Notes: generated from the sequence alone by a model not told the origin. A stretch of 64,000 nt of DNA from Aquirhabdus parva (GCF_003351745.1 NZ_CP031222.1:2834207-2898206); one strand, 5' to 3'; positions 33,716 through 42,989 are shown, counted from the stretch's first letter. A program made the numbers and translations.

Positions 33716-36067
33716 ATGCAGTTTCAACAGAAGCCTCTTGCGAGGCTGATTTTTCAAGTATTATTTGGCGGGGTTTCGCTGGTCGGTGTTGCACACGGTG
33801 CAGAGACTGAGTCTGTCAGCACCGCCGCTCAAACCACAGGGACGGCACAATCCGCCGCAGTAGCACAGGCAGCTTCCGCAAAAAGCGATGACAGTACTGC
33901 CGATGCAAAACCTAATCAGCTGAATTCCGTGGTGGTGACTGCCAACCGCCGTAAAGAGCGGGTGCAGAAAGTACCTTCCGCAGTCAGTGTGATTAGTGGC
34001 AAAGACCTGATTGACAGTGGCGTTGGAAAAACCGCAGGTGAAATCGTTCAATCCATCCCCAATGCCTCTGCAGCAACCAGTGGCGGACACACGCGTCCAC
34101 GCTGGTGGATCCGCGGTGTGGGAACGGGCACGCAAGGACTTGATTCGCCAAGCCCTGTCGCCATTTATCAAGATGATGTTTACTTAAACAATGCTGCAGC
34201 CACTGGCTTTCCGCTCTTTGATCAAGACCGTGTTGAAGTACTGCGCGGTCCGCAAGGTACGCTGTGGGGTAAGAATACGACCGGGGGTGCGGTTAACTTC
34301 CTGTCTAAACGTCCTTCATTTGATAATAACGGCTACGCCAAACTCGACTATGGCAGCTTCAATGACAAGACGATTCAAGCTGCTTATGGCGGAAGTATCA
34401 TTGATGACACCTTGGCCTCCAGAGCATCGTTCTATCGTGAAAGTCGGGATGGCACCGATCGCAATGGTTACTCAGGACAAAAAGATGGTGGCTTTACTGA
34501 TACCGCAGGTCGTATCCAGTTCCTTGCCCACCTGACTGATGACACGGAAGCATTACTCAACTTACACTTCCGTGATTACACCACCGATGGCACCACCGCC
34601 ACTGTGATCGGCAGTGGCAAAAACGGTGCCTACTGGACGACAGGGATTCCTACACCTTACATCCCAGCGACTGGCTCGGATGATGTCAACGCCAACACCG
34701 ATGCCACCAATACGATTCATCAAGAAGGTGCTAGCCTGAATCTCAAGTCACAGTTGGGTCGTTTGGAGCTCACCTCGATCACCGCCTTTGAGAAATACAC
34801 CAACGAATCACTCACCGATGGCGATAACACTCCGCTTGAGTTATCTCGTACACATACCGATGCCAGCAGTCATCAATTCACTCAAGAATTCCGCCTCGCC
34901 TCACCGAAATCGGATCAACTCAGTTGGGTCGTTGGCACGCACTATTTTAGCGAAGGTATAGATTCCGATATCGCCGCTGCGACCCTACCTGTCAGCAGTA
35001 AACCGAGCAATCGTGCGACCGCCTACAACGATGTCGTCTTTAACCAAAGCACCGACAGCTATGCGGTCTTCGGCAGCACCACCTATAAATTCAATGAGCA
35101 ATTCTGGCTGACTGGCGGTCTACGCTGGTCGACTGAAAAGAAAGATATTGATCTAACACGCTGGACTAACCCTGCCGCATCACCCGCACAATTTGGCAAT
35201 CTACCGAGTTGGTGGTTACGCTCCGCAGTCAGTTCACCGCTGGTGATTAATGCCACCCAAGACGCGTCCAACAGTTGGAGTGATTGGACCTATGATCTAA
35301 CGCCTGAATATCACTTCTCGGATACTGCGCGCATCTACGCCAAAGTAGCTACCGGTTTCCGTGGCGGCGGTTATAACAGCGCACCAACCTCACAAGCGGG
35401 TGTCAACGTCCTCAGTCCTGAACACCTACTCTCCTATGAGTTAGGCTTTAAATCAGAGCTGCTGGATGGCCGAGTGAACCTGAATGCCAACGTCTTTACC
35501 TATGACTACAAAGACATGCAGATCAATGCCGTGATCCCTTCCCCAACAGGCGCCTTGTCACAGCTTCGTAATGCCGCGCGCGGAAAAGCCAAAGGGGCAG
35601 AGCTGGAAGTTGAAGCATTGCCAATCCAAAACTGGCATCTCAAAGCCAATCTGGGCTGGCTGGACACGCGCTTTAAAGACTTCAAAGATGCCAGCGGTGA
35701 CTACTCAGGCAATAAGTTTGTCCGCTCACCAGAGTGGACCAGCAGCCTCTCCTCTGAATACGACATTCCACTCGGCAATGGCTCTAAAATTAAACTGGCG
35801 GGTGATGCGCGCTATCAAAGTAAATTTTACTTCTATGCCAATAACCAAACCGATCCCAACCTCGCTCAGAATGCTTATGTGTTAGGTAATGCACGGATCT
35901 CGTTTATTCCCGCAAACAACAAGTTTACGCTGACTGCTTATGTCAACAACGTGACCGACAAGCAATACAAACAGCACACTTTGCCGGGCACCAGCGGTGC
36001 AACAGGCTCTACGGTCTGGTGGGGTGACCCGCGTACTTTTGGGGTGTCGGCTACGACCAAGTTTTAA
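33716..36067 (+). CDS. TonB-dependent outer-membrane receptor
   Basis: A 783-residue receptor. A signal peptide runs to about residue 28 (VAHGAETES). A TonB-box/plug region contains NSVVVTANRRKERVQKVPSA, DRVEVLRGPQGTLWG and TTGGAVNFLSKRP. A 22-strand-type barrel ends in the aromatic C-terminus SATTKF. It imports bulky or scarce substrates across the outer membrane using TonB energy. Its sigma-54 promoter and paired upstream palindromes put it in the same regulon as the desulfinase and sulfonate-type ABC genes, so its ligand is probably an organosulfur compound rather than a siderophore. That ligand is inference. Confidence 0.92.
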   Translation: MQFQQKPLARLIFQVLFGGVSLVGVAHGAETESVSTAAQTTGTAQSAAVAQAASAKSDDSTADAKPNQLNSVVVTANRRKERVQKVPSAVSVISGKDLIDSGVGKTAGEIVQSIPNASAATSGGHTRPRWWIRGVGTGTQGLDSPSPVAIYQDDVYLNNAAATGFPLFDQDRVEVLRGPQGTLWGKNTTGGAVNFLSKRPSFDNNGYAKLDYGSFNDKTIQAAYGGSIIDDTLASRASFYRESRDGTDRNGYSGQKDGGFTDTAGRIQFLAHLTDDTEALLNLHFRDYTTDGTTATVIGSGKNGAYWTTGIPTPYIPATGSDDVNANTDATNTIHQEGASLNLKSQLGRLELTSITAFEKYTNESLTDGDNTPLELSRTHTDASSHQFTQEFRLASPKSDQLSWVVGTHYFSEGIDSDIAAATLPVSSKPSNRATAYNDVVFNQSTDSYAVFGSTTYKFNEQFWLTGGLRWSTEKKDIDLTRWTNPAASPAQFGNLPSWWLRSAVSSPLVINATQDASNSWSDWTYDLTPEYHFSDTARIYAKVATGFRGGGYNSAPTSQAGVNVLSPEHLLSYELGFKSELLDGRVNLNANVFTYDYKDMQINAVIPSPTGALSQLRNAARGKAKGAELEVEALPIQNWHLKANLGWLDTRFKDFKDASGDYSGNKFVRSPEWTSSLSSEYDIPLGNGSKIKLAGDARYQSKFYFYANNQTDPNLAQNAYVLGNARISFIPANNKFTLTAYVNNVTDKQYKQHTLPGTSGATGSTVWWGDPRTFGVSATTKF

Positions 36068-36085
36068 GCGCGTTTGAGTATCGAC

Positions 36086-36113
36086 AAAAGCCTCGAGAAT
36101 CTCGGGGCTTTTT
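36086..36113 (+). terminator. terminator of the TonB receptor gene
   Basis: AAAAGCCTCGAG / CTCGGGGCTTTT form a 12-bp stem (one wobble) with a 3-nt loop, ending in T residues, 18 bp past the stop. Confidence 0.9.
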
Positions 36114-36200
36114 ATCGATTGCATCGCCTCTAATAGAGTACCTATTGTTTAATCAATCGAGATAGAGGAGTATAGAAGAAGTAAATACTGGAGCTATATC

Positions 36201-36422
36201 ATGTCTGATCGCCCTTACATTCCAATATTACTTGTCTCATCAGTCATAATGCTATTTGCTACGATAGGTAATGTATTAGTGTCCAAAATCGTGCCGCCTC
36301 TTGAAGCTTTTCGTTTACTCACTGTAGGCTTATTCTTCGGCATGACCTGCATGATGTGGGATCAAGAAAGAAAAAGAAAAAAACAAATGTCTATGGAAGA
36401 CGATGATGCTCGGCTGGGATAA
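36201..36422 (+). CDS. small putative membrane protein with C-terminus inside a transposase remnant
   Basis: A 73-residue protein with two hydrophobic segments (IPILLVSSVIMLFATIGNVL and FRLLTVGLFFGMTCMMW) and a highly charged C-terminus (DQERKRKKQ). GGAG lies 8 nt before the ATG. No family recognised. The last few codons and the stop come from the RAYT-like remnant that begins here, so the present C-terminus was probably created by that insertion. It could be a real small membrane protein or the truncated front of a longer one. Confidence 0.5.
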   Translation: MSDRPYIPILLVSSVIMLFATIGNVLVSKIVPPLEAFRLLTVGLFFGMTCMMWDQERKRKKQMSMEDDDARLG

Positions 36423-36640
36423 TTCTGGAAAACACGCTTTTAAATGATTTCCAGCGTATAGAGTAGTTATCATTGTCTTCTGGCATTGTACAAATCGTAT
36501 GAATGTGATCAGGTAAAAAGATCATCGCGTCAATCAGGATAGGATATTTTGAAATCATTTGTCGATGGGTTGCTATAGGCTTAACTCTATGGATTCGACT
36601 TTATCAGATGCTGTTGATGGGTTAAAACCCACCCTATGCC
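36405..36640 (-). pseudogene. RAYT (REP-associated tyrosine transposase) fragment, left copy, with REP-like end
   Basis: On the minus strand from about 36575 to 36405 the frame reads HRQMISKYPILIDAMIFL, then PDHIHTICTMPEDNDNYSIR, then WKSFKSVFSRIIP. This is the PDH-x-H metal-binding core of Y1-type RAYT transposases. Both ends of the transposase are missing. Further out, 36600-36640 contains GATGGGTTAAAACCCACCC, a REP-like palindrome, aligning with the end of the right copy. Relative to the right copy about 135 bp are deleted internally. Confidence 0.75.
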
Positions 36641-36966
36641 TTCTACTCAGATGTAAAAACCTACAAGGTATCTTGACTTAACGACAACTGAGTGACATAT
36701 TCAGTTAAATATTTATAATTCACAAAAGTGTCTTATACGTCACACTTTGGTATTTTTTGAGTCAATGGTGACACATTAGAGTAGTTGGAGTTTTGAGAGT
36801 AAGTGATCTTCGGAAGTGCCGGACAACGGTAACATCTGGGGACGCGGCCACAAGAGTGATTATAGAAACTCTCAAGGAAGAGCAACATCTTCAAGAAGAA
36901 ATGCCAGGCTACGCCTAGAGTATTCATAAATAATAAAGAACGACCAGAACAATAAGGGGAACTTTT

Positions 36967-37665
36967 TTGCTCACAAACATTTTTTACAGATCGCTGTTCG
37001 CTGGTGTTTTAGCTTTCAGCCTGACTTCTTGTGCGACGCTTCCACTGAAAGCACCTCTGGAAGATCGCTACGTAAACTTGGTTAATGAAGACCAACTTAA
37101 TCAATCACGAACCCATATTGAGAACGCGAAGAGCAAGGTTCTGGCAGTCGTTTTCTCGAAGAACACGGTGAACTCTCTCACTTACAACGCCACTCTAAGG
37201 GAGCGGTTCAGCACCGTAATCGGCAGCATGAGTCTTAACCCAGATGAAATTGCGGAGGACCGTGAAATCGTCCTTTCGGAACAAGGGTTGATGGGCGCGC
37301 TCTTCCTTCCACTGAAGACCGTGTTTAAGGAAGTTCGTATCGTTAAAAGCATCCCAGAGGGCTTCGAGGGCGGTGCAGATTATGTCGGCGTCATGGATCT
37401 AGATCTCAACTTCATTAACCTAGACAGTAAATTCACCCCTTCTTCCATCATTCACAATGATCACACCGCGAATTGTTCGATCATCTTTATTGATCCCAAT
37501 CTGGTAGCGGGCCCCGACGTGATTGCGAATGTAAAGCACAGGCAGGAGACGACTCCTAAGTTTGCAGGTGCCAACAACCGTGACTTTATGTACGCCGTGA
37601 AGATTGCGCGGACCAAATTGGTCAAAAGCTTTGCTGCGCAAGTAAAGACGGCTGTATCCCCGTAG
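36967..37665 (+). CDS. lipoprotein of unknown function (island gene 1)
   Basis: A 232-residue protein with a lipoprotein signal peptide: lipobox LTSC, lipidated C22, then ATLPLKAPLEDRYV. The mature domain is alpha/beta, with VLAVVFSKNTVNSLTYNATL and an aspartate-rich VGVMDLDLNFINLDS segment. I do not recognise the family. It starts at a TTG with AAGGGG upstream. It is the first of two genes between two RAYT remnants and has no visible relation to the surrounding organosulfur genes. Confidence 0.7.
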   Translation: MLTNIFYRSLFAGVLAFSLTSCATLPLKAPLEDRYVNLVNEDQLNQSRTHIENAKSKVLAVVFSKNTVNSLTYNATLRERFSTVIGSMSLNPDEIAEDREIVLSEQGLMGALFLPLKTVFKEVRIVKSIPEGFEGGADYVGVMDLDLNFINLDSKFTPSSIIHNDHTANCSIIFIDPNLVAGPDVIANVKHRQETTPKFAGANNRDFMYAVKIARTKLVKSFAAQVKTAVSP

Positions 37666-37713
37666 AACTTTCGCTTCTGCAATCAAGACCCGACTAAAAC
37701 TAGGGAGATTGAG

Positions 37714-39294
37714 TTGATTCCAAAATCTTATTCAGTCGGCGCTGTTTTCAGTTTCGGCTTGATGTGGCTCTCAGTCACGGCGTCATTCGGAATAGAAAGC
37801 GTGCTTGATAATCCGTCTTGCAGGGAAACATTGTCCGCCGATGAGGCGAATAAATTACGAATCTGTATGTCACGTAGCAATACCTGTGCAAAGTACTGGC
37901 CAAATTCATCGGCTGATCTGCAGGACTGCGGAAAGACAACAGCCTGGATTCGTGCTGCCATGCAGTGGCCTGAGAATCTCCAAAGAGAACTCTTCGGGAC
38001 CACCATTTCTAACGCCCCTGAACCTGCTTGGAAGCAGCTAAAACGGATGGAGATTGAGGGTGCCTCACCACAATTTGATCTTTCAAAGCCGGCCAAAGCG
38101 AATCCATACTCAAAAACAACACAAGCGATCACGCCAGAAGCCGCTAAGGCAGCAGGTTTTAATCCGAGCATCCTTATTGGAATCATTCAGACGACAGGTC
38201 AAGTCATGCAGGACAAAGCCGCTCTGCAAGACCCTGAAGGATCTGCTGCGGCGAAGGACGTTCTGAAAACGGTAGGACTAGAGGACTACGCAGCGTCTGA
38301 TCACGCTATACAAGATGGGCGGCAACGTGCCGCGCGTGCTGAAATGGAGAGGCAACGTGTGGCCGCCGAACAAGCGGCTCGCTTCAAGACAGCTCCCATC
38401 CCATCGCCGCCACGCTCCGTCACTACTACCTCTGAGCGCCCATATTCCACGGCTCAGACCATGCAGAGCTTAGAAAGCCTTGAAGAGCGGAAGCAACGCG
38501 CCGAAATTGATCGTCAGCAAGCACTGCGGAGCATGGGGCTACCGGTAACCTCCAGCAACGATCGGGTGGCGCCGAAAATCGGCGCATCGCCCGTGCAGAC
38601 CACGAGCAGCTCGCGCGCTGGAGGTTTCGTGACGGCGAGTCCAATGCCGCCACCAGAACCACTAAAACCGCTGCCACCGCGGGTGTCTCCCGCTGCCCCA
38701 TCTATTGAGCAGCGCTGGGCAACACCAGCGGATCGCCGCGCCGTGCCGACATCTGCAGACCTGCATTACCCGTTCGGGGTCGCACCGCCTCCCCCCATAC
38801 TGCCGTCCAGCCTCAATCAGCAATCAACTGTGCGACCGCCATCGAACGTTCACAGCGGGTCCCAACTCGACTTGGGCAACTCCCAGTCGAACGAAGATCT
38901 TAGCTCGACCGAGCCTAGCGGCAACGAGAGCTCCGAATACTTACAAGCCATGCAGGAGCGCCAGCGGCTGGCGGATGAGGAACGCCGTCATGTCGCACAA
39001 CGGAACGCCGAACGCGAGCTTGAACGTGAGCAGCAGAGCTCCTGCCGAACAGCACTCGCTCAAGTTCACACTGACATGAGCGATGCCTCAAGTCGTTGGA
39101 CTGGCGCCCTGCAGTCTTTAAGCGGCACGCTCTGGTGGACGACCCGCCTGATCGACACGACCCGGGCCCAATGCGTGGGTGTGGAACCCGAATACTCCCA
39201 ACTCCAAGAGCTTGTAAACGCGGCTGCACAAGCGAGGGCTGGTTGCGAACAGCTTACCGCTGGCGGCGGCGACTGTGTGCCCCATCCCTACTAA
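37714..39294 (+). CDS. exported coiled-coil/proline-rich protein of unknown function (island gene 2)
   Basis: A 526-residue protein with a signal-peptide-like N-terminus (GAVFSFGLMWLSVTASFG), a cysteine-containing region (C34, C51, C58, C67), an Arg/Gln/Ala-rich coiled-coil stretch, and a Pro/Ser-rich central part (PPPEPLKPLPPRVSP). A second charged helix and a C-terminal domain with several cysteines follow. No recognised family. It starts at TTG after AGGGAGA, 48 bp after island gene 1, so the two are likely an operon. Its base composition is visibly more GC-rich than the neighbours, suggesting transfer. Confidence 0.65.
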   Translation: MIPKSYSVGAVFSFGLMWLSVTASFGIESVLDNPSCRETLSADEANKLRICMSRSNTCAKYWPNSSADLQDCGKTTAWIRAAMQWPENLQRELFGTTISNAPEPAWKQLKRMEIEGASPQFDLSKPAKANPYSKTTQAITPEAAKAAGFNPSILIGIIQTTGQVMQDKAALQDPEGSAAAKDVLKTVGLEDYAASDHAIQDGRQRAARAEMERQRVAAEQAARFKTAPIPSPPRSVTTTSERPYSTAQTMQSLESLEERKQRAEIDRQQALRSMGLPVTSSNDRVAPKIGASPVQTTSSSRAGGFVTASPMPPPEPLKPLPPRVSPAAPSIEQRWATPADRRAVPTSADLHYPFGVAPPPPILPSSLNQQSTVRPPSNVHSGSQLDLGNSQSNEDLSSTEPSGNESSEYLQAMQERQRLADEERRHVAQRNAERELEREQQSSCRTALAQVHTDMSDASSRWTGALQSLSGTLWWTTRLIDTTRAQCVGVEPEYSQLQELVNAAAQARAGCEQLTAGGGDCVPHPY

Positions 39295-39411
39295 CACGCG
39301 TAGATACCGTCTTGGCTGTCAACATCACTCAAGCTAATTTTGATTGATGATCGGCGTTGCCAAACCGCACGTTCTCCTTTCTTTATGTGACTTATAGAAC
39401 GTTGTGATTGA

Positions 39412-39696
39412 GGCTCGGCTGGGATAATTCTGGAAAACACGCTTTTAAATAATTTTCAGCGTATAGAGTAGTTATCATCGTCTTCTGGGTGTCCAAATCG
39501 CATGAATGTGATCAGGTAAAAAGACCATCACGTCAATCTGGATCGGATATTTTGAAACCATTTGTCGATGGGCTTGGCGTAACTCATCGACATGCTGTGT
39601 GAGCAAACTTGACTGGCGACCTAATATATTAACCGTGAAAAAATAACTCCCTCCCAGTATTCGATCACGGCGATAAGCGGTAAAGCGGTATGGCTA
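39412..39696 (-). pseudogene. RAYT transposase pseudogene, right copy
   Basis: The minus strand encodes a recognisable RAYT N-terminus. After a TAG where the initiator ATG is expected come PYRFTAYRRDRILGG, SYFFTVNILGRQSSLLTQHV, DELRQAHRQMVSKYPIQIDV and MVFLPDHIHAIWT, the usual SYFFTVN and PDH-x-H features. A frameshift follows at about 39490, and in the shifted frame PEDDDNYSIR ends at TGA where WK is expected. It is therefore dead. The 60 bp beyond 39696 match the end of the left copy. Together the two copies bracket the island. Confidence 0.8.
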
Positions 39697-39825
39697 GAAT
39701 CCAAGAAAGGATTTAAATCTATGAACTCGGATTTATCAGATGTTGTTGATGGGTTAGAACCTAACCTAAGCCAACTAAATAAATTTCTACTAAAAACCAT
39801 TATTCCTCCTATCGCCCCGCCATAA

Positions 39826-39859
39826 AAAAAGACCACTCCTTTAAAGAAATGGCCTTTTT
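39826..39859 (-). terminator. terminator of the ABC importer operon
   Basis: On the minus strand AAAAAGGCCATTTC pairs with GGAGTGGTCTTTTT (wobbles only) around TTTAAA, followed by T residues, 16 bp past the permease stop. Confidence 0.82.
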
Positions 39860-39874
39860 AAGATCTCTACCACA

Positions 39875-40693
39875 TCACTTACTATGCCGCGAGGTGTAAG
39901 ACAGTGGCGGCCGCCATCTAAGCAACCTTCGAGACAAGCCCTGCACCACTTGAGTCATCAGTACCCCCAAGATCGTCACGGTAATCGCACAGATAAGGAT
40001 GATATCCATATGTGCGCCGACTTCGGCAGTCATCATCAGATTGCCTAAACCCGCTCCCGCATTAAACAACAACTCACTGCCAATCGCAGTAATCCAGGCG
40101 AAGGTCACCGCATGCAAGAATCCCGTTAAAATACTCGGAATCGCCGCAGGTAAGCGCATACGCCAAAAGTACTGGCGACGATTGAACTGATAAACCTGTG
40201 CCAACTCCGCATGTTGAACATCAACCTGACGTAAGCCCTCATAGGTATTTAGCACTACAGGGAAAAAAGCCGCCAACGTGATGATGAACATTTTGGCTGG
40301 CTCGCCATTGCCCATCCAAAGACCAATCAACGGAGTGAGGCCTAAGATCGGGACTTGGCGAATCGAATGATATAGAGGACCAATCAGTGTGTTAGCAATC
40401 TTGGATATGGCCATCAATGCCCCAACCAGCAAACCCAAGACGATACCCAGCAGCAGTCCAACGGTCGTGCGATGCAGGCTACCGAGCAGATTAACCCACA
40501 GTTCGCCCGAGGCCAGCAAAGCCTTAAGAGATGACCAGACTTGCTGTAGAGGTACGAAGGCATAGGCATGGCTGGCATCCCTGCCTGACATATACTGCCA
40601 TAGCAATAAGAGCAATACCGGAACCAGCAACCCTTTAAAATCCCAACGCATGATCCAGCGTTTCAATACGGACGGTTCATTGTTTTGGCTCAT
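39875..40693 (-). CDS. ABC transporter permease, SsuC/TauC-like (second permease)
   Basis: A 272-residue inner-membrane permease with about six transmembrane segments. The EAA loop region (GLRQVDVQHAELAQVYQFNR, then FWRMRLPAAIPSILTGF) contacts the ATPase. It belongs to the nitrate/sulfonate/taurine importer class. Its start overlaps the stop of the preceding permease gene by 4 bp. With two different permeases the membrane channel is likely a heterodimer rather than the SsuC homodimer. Confidence 0.88.
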   Translation of the reverse strand: MSQNNEPSVLKRWIMRWDFKGLLVPVLLLLLWQYMSGRDASHAYAFVPLQQVWSSLKALLASGELWVNLLGSLHRTTVGLLLGIVLGLLVGALMAISKIANTLIGPLYHSIRQVPILGLTPLIGLWMGNGEPAKMFIITLAAFFPVVLNTYEGLRQVDVQHAELAQVYQFNRRQYFWRMRLPAAIPSILTGFLHAVTFAWITAIGSELLFNAGAGLGNLMMTAEVGAHMDIILICAITVTILGVLMTQVVQGLSRRLLRWRPPLSYTSRHSK

Positions 40694-41538
40694 GTTGAAG
40701 TCTCCACCGGTTTCCAGCGACTGAATAAACGCTCGATGATGCGCAGCCCTTTATCCAGTCCAAAGCCAATCAGTCCAGTCAAAATCACGCCAACCATGAC
40801 GATATCCAGACGCAGCATCTGACGTGCCATTTCCATCATCTGACCGATGCCACTGTCCGCAGCCATGAGTTCCACCGCAACCAGAATTAACCATGATCGA
40901 CTTAAAGCAATACGAATGCCAGTCAATACAGGCGGCAATGTCGCAGGGAAGATGATTTTACTAAACCAAGTGAAGGGCTTTAACTGATAGACCTTTCCCA
41001 GTTCCAGATATTGATTGGGGATCGTACGTACGGCTTCCTGAGTCGCCATAGCGACCGGGAAAAAAGTAGCTTTGACAATGATCACGATCTTCAGGGTTTC
41101 ATCAATGCCGAAGAACAAGACAAACATCGGGATAAGTACCAGCGTCGGCACTTGGCGTAGCGCTTCAAACAACAAACCAAAATAAGCACGTATCGTCTGC
41201 GACAGTGCTAAACCCACCCCAAATAAAACCCCACTGACCACCCCAATACCAAAGCCTGAAAACAGCCGGAAAAGGCTAGCATGCAGATGCGTTTGGAGCT
41301 CACCACTGTCTTTGAGCTCAACGAACGCATCCCAGACTACACTCGGTGGCACCACAATTTGCTCAGGAAAAAGTTGGGCTTTGGTCACCCAGTACCATGC
41401 CAATAACAACAAAACTGGCGAGATCCATCCCGCCAGTATCCCCAAGGATCGTCGCTGCAGTGGCCAGCTCCACTGAAAAGTTCGTGGCTGCGACTCGGTC
41501 TCCTCGTTCCTTACCTCATGTGCAGTCAACAACGTCAT
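40690..41538 (-). CDS. ABC transporter permease, SsuC/TauC-like (first permease)
   Basis: A 282-residue permease of the same class as the following gene. It has an N-terminal helix after LQRRSLGILAGWISPVLLLL, several more membrane spans, and the EAA loop region AVRTIPNQYLELGKVYQL followed by WFSKIIFPATLPPVLTGI. It overlaps both neighbours by 4 bp, so the binding protein and both permeases form one translationally coupled operon. The ATPase is not in this operon but lies about 7 kb away under a separate sigma-54 promoter. Confidence 0.88.
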   Translation of the reverse strand: MTLLTAHEVRNEETESQPRTFQWSWPLQRRSLGILAGWISPVLLLLAWYWVTKAQLFPEQIVVPPSVVWDAFVELKDSGELQTHLHASLFRLFSGFGIGVVSGVLFGVGLALSQTIRAYFGLLFEALRQVPTLVLIPMFVLFFGIDETLKIVIIVKATFFPVAMATQEAVRTIPNQYLELGKVYQLKPFTWFSKIIFPATLPPVLTGIRIALSRSWLILVAVELMAADSGIGQMMEMARQMLRLDIVMVGVILTGLIGFGLDKGLRIIERLFSRWKPVETST

Positions 41539-42623
41539 GGTTTCGCTCTCGCTGTACTGCTACTCCCCGCGCCATTACCAGTCGTCCAATATTTATCCAG
41601 CTTGAGATTTTTCAGCGCGACGGGGATAAATTTAGGTTCAAGCAATTGATTCGAATCCACGGGCTTGCGAATCAATTTAGCGCTCAGCGCGTAACTTGCG
41701 ACTTGCTGATAATGTTGTGTGAGTGTCGGAGTGAACAGAGGTGACCAGTTTTGCTGCCATGAGCCATATTTATTCTGATACTCCCGTTGGATCACACTCT
41801 CAGGTTGCCCAAATTTGGTTTGCTCACGGATGAAGGTATCTTTATTTTTATCTTGTGAAATCCAGTACGCGGCGCGCACGTTCGCATCGACCAAGAGTTG
41901 GGTAATCTCAGGATATTTTTGGATGAAATCCGTGGCGCCCCATAGCTCAGCACGCATTTTCCAGTCGTCAGACAAATTCTGTGATGACCAGATGATTTTG
42001 CCCACGCCTTTATCCGCGAGGGTATAGGCATCACTCATCGTAAAGAAAGCATCGACACTGCCCGCAGCCAAAGCCGCAGCGCCTGCTTGCGGATTAAGGT
42101 TGATGACTTTGATGTCGTTAAAGGTCAGGTTATTGGTTGCCAATAGTTTGCCAAAGCTGACTTCCCAAGGACGACCACGGTGCAGGGCTATCCGCTTCCC
42201 TTTAAGATCAGTAATTGAACGAACATTGGAGTTAGGCGGTACGACCAGATAAACATTGTTGCCAACGCTCCCCGGCGCAATTAAGCGGGTTGAAGTGCCC
42301 GATGAATTTAAGATAACGGAGGGTAAATCGCCATAAAAAGCAAAATCGATCTGCTTATTGGTAAAGGCTTCATTAACCAGTGTTGCGACCGATGTTGGGG
42401 TAATAGGCACCCACTGCAGGGCTACATGACGCTTGGCCAGCTCGGATTTTAAAATCTCATCATTCGCTACGATCTGTGGCGAACCCACAAAACTGACTTT
42501 GCCGGAAACGGCATTAGCCACGACCGCAATACGTAGCGCTTGGGGCTCAGTTTCTGCATGGGTCTGCTGGATGAGCAGGGTCACAGGCAATACCAGAGTT
42601 AAAACCGTTTTAAAAAAACGCAT
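41535..42623 (-). CDS. periplasmic substrate-binding protein of a sulfonate-type ABC importer
   Basis: A 362-residue protein with a Sec signal peptide (MRFFKTVLTLVLPVTLLIQQ, then THAETEP) and a two-lobe SsuA/TauA-like binding fold (DFAFYGDLPSVILNS, SITDLKGKRIALHRGRPWE, AAALAAGSVDAFFTM). The ATG at 42623 preceded by GAGAGG is preferred to the upstream TTG. It is the first gene of an operon with two permeases, behind a sigma-54 promoter at 42705-42720. Aliphatic or aromatic sulfonates or sulfones are the likely ligands. Confidence 0.88.
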   Translation of the reverse strand: MRFFKTVLTLVLPVTLLIQQTHAETEPQALRIAVVANAVSGKVSFVGSPQIVANDEILKSELAKRHVALQWVPITPTSVATLVNEAFTNKQIDFAFYGDLPSVILNSSGTSTRLIAPGSVGNNVYLVVPPNSNVRSITDLKGKRIALHRGRPWEVSFGKLLATNNLTFNDIKVINLNPQAGAAALAAGSVDAFFTMSDAYTLADKGVGKIIWSSQNLSDDWKMRAELWGATDFIQKYPEITQLLVDANVRAAYWISQDKNKDTFIREQTKFGQPESVIQREYQNKYGSWQQNWSPLFTPTLTQHYQQVASYALSAKLIRKPVDSNQLLEPKFIPVALKNLKLDKYWTTGNGAGSSSTARAKP

Positions 42624-42704
42624 ATGCTTACCTCTCAATCACCGCTATGAAAAGCGGTTAAACGGATGTCTATCGACAAAAAATGATGGATCTCATCCTG
42701 ATTG

Positions 42705-42720
42705 AGCAAGAGGCGCGCCA
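42705..42720 (-). promoter_or_regulatory. sigma-54 promoter of the ABC importer operon
   Basis: TGGCGCGCCTCTTGCT on the minus strand: GG and GC at -24/-12 spacing, TTGCT perfect, one deviation in TGGCA. Predicted start near 42694, 71 nt before the ATG. Confidence 0.82.
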
Positions 42721-42882
42721 GCTTATTTTTAATAACCGAATTAAAATAACAATGTATTTAATTTCAATTAATTAAATAATTTTAAGGGCAAAAAAATGCT
42801 GCATAAAACTGAATTTGTATATTCAATAAAATGCTGATTTTCTATTTTTAAAGCGATTTTGATGAAAATGCAGCAGTTGCAT

Positions 42883-42898
42883 TGTTGATTTTTCAACA
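42883..42898. promoter_or_regulatory. enhancer-like palindrome between two divergent sigma-54 promoters
   Basis: TGTTGA-TTTT-TCAACA is a perfect 6-4-6 palindrome and the best example of the shared motif. A weaker copy (TGATGA-AAAT-GCAGCA) starts 23 bp to the left at 42860. It lies 92 bp from the plus-strand promoter and 163 bp from the minus-strand one, so one site could serve both. The rest of this 414-bp gap is AT-rich. Confidence 0.75.
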
Positions 42899-42989
42899 GT
42901 CGATGTCGGGATTGAATCAGCCTATTTTTCACACCTTATAATTATTATATTTTTCAACATCTTAAATTTTAACTATTCAAACTTTATCG

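Noticed and set aside
33716-36067. TonB receptor as a siderophore receptor
   Set aside because: No siderophore genes or Fur-box-like sequence seen; the sigma-54 promoter and shared enhancer motif favour the sulfur regulon, though the ligand is unproven.
39621-39836. 71-codon minus-strand frame in the right RAYT remnant
   Set aside because: It is in a different frame from the recognisable transposase sequence and has no content of its own.
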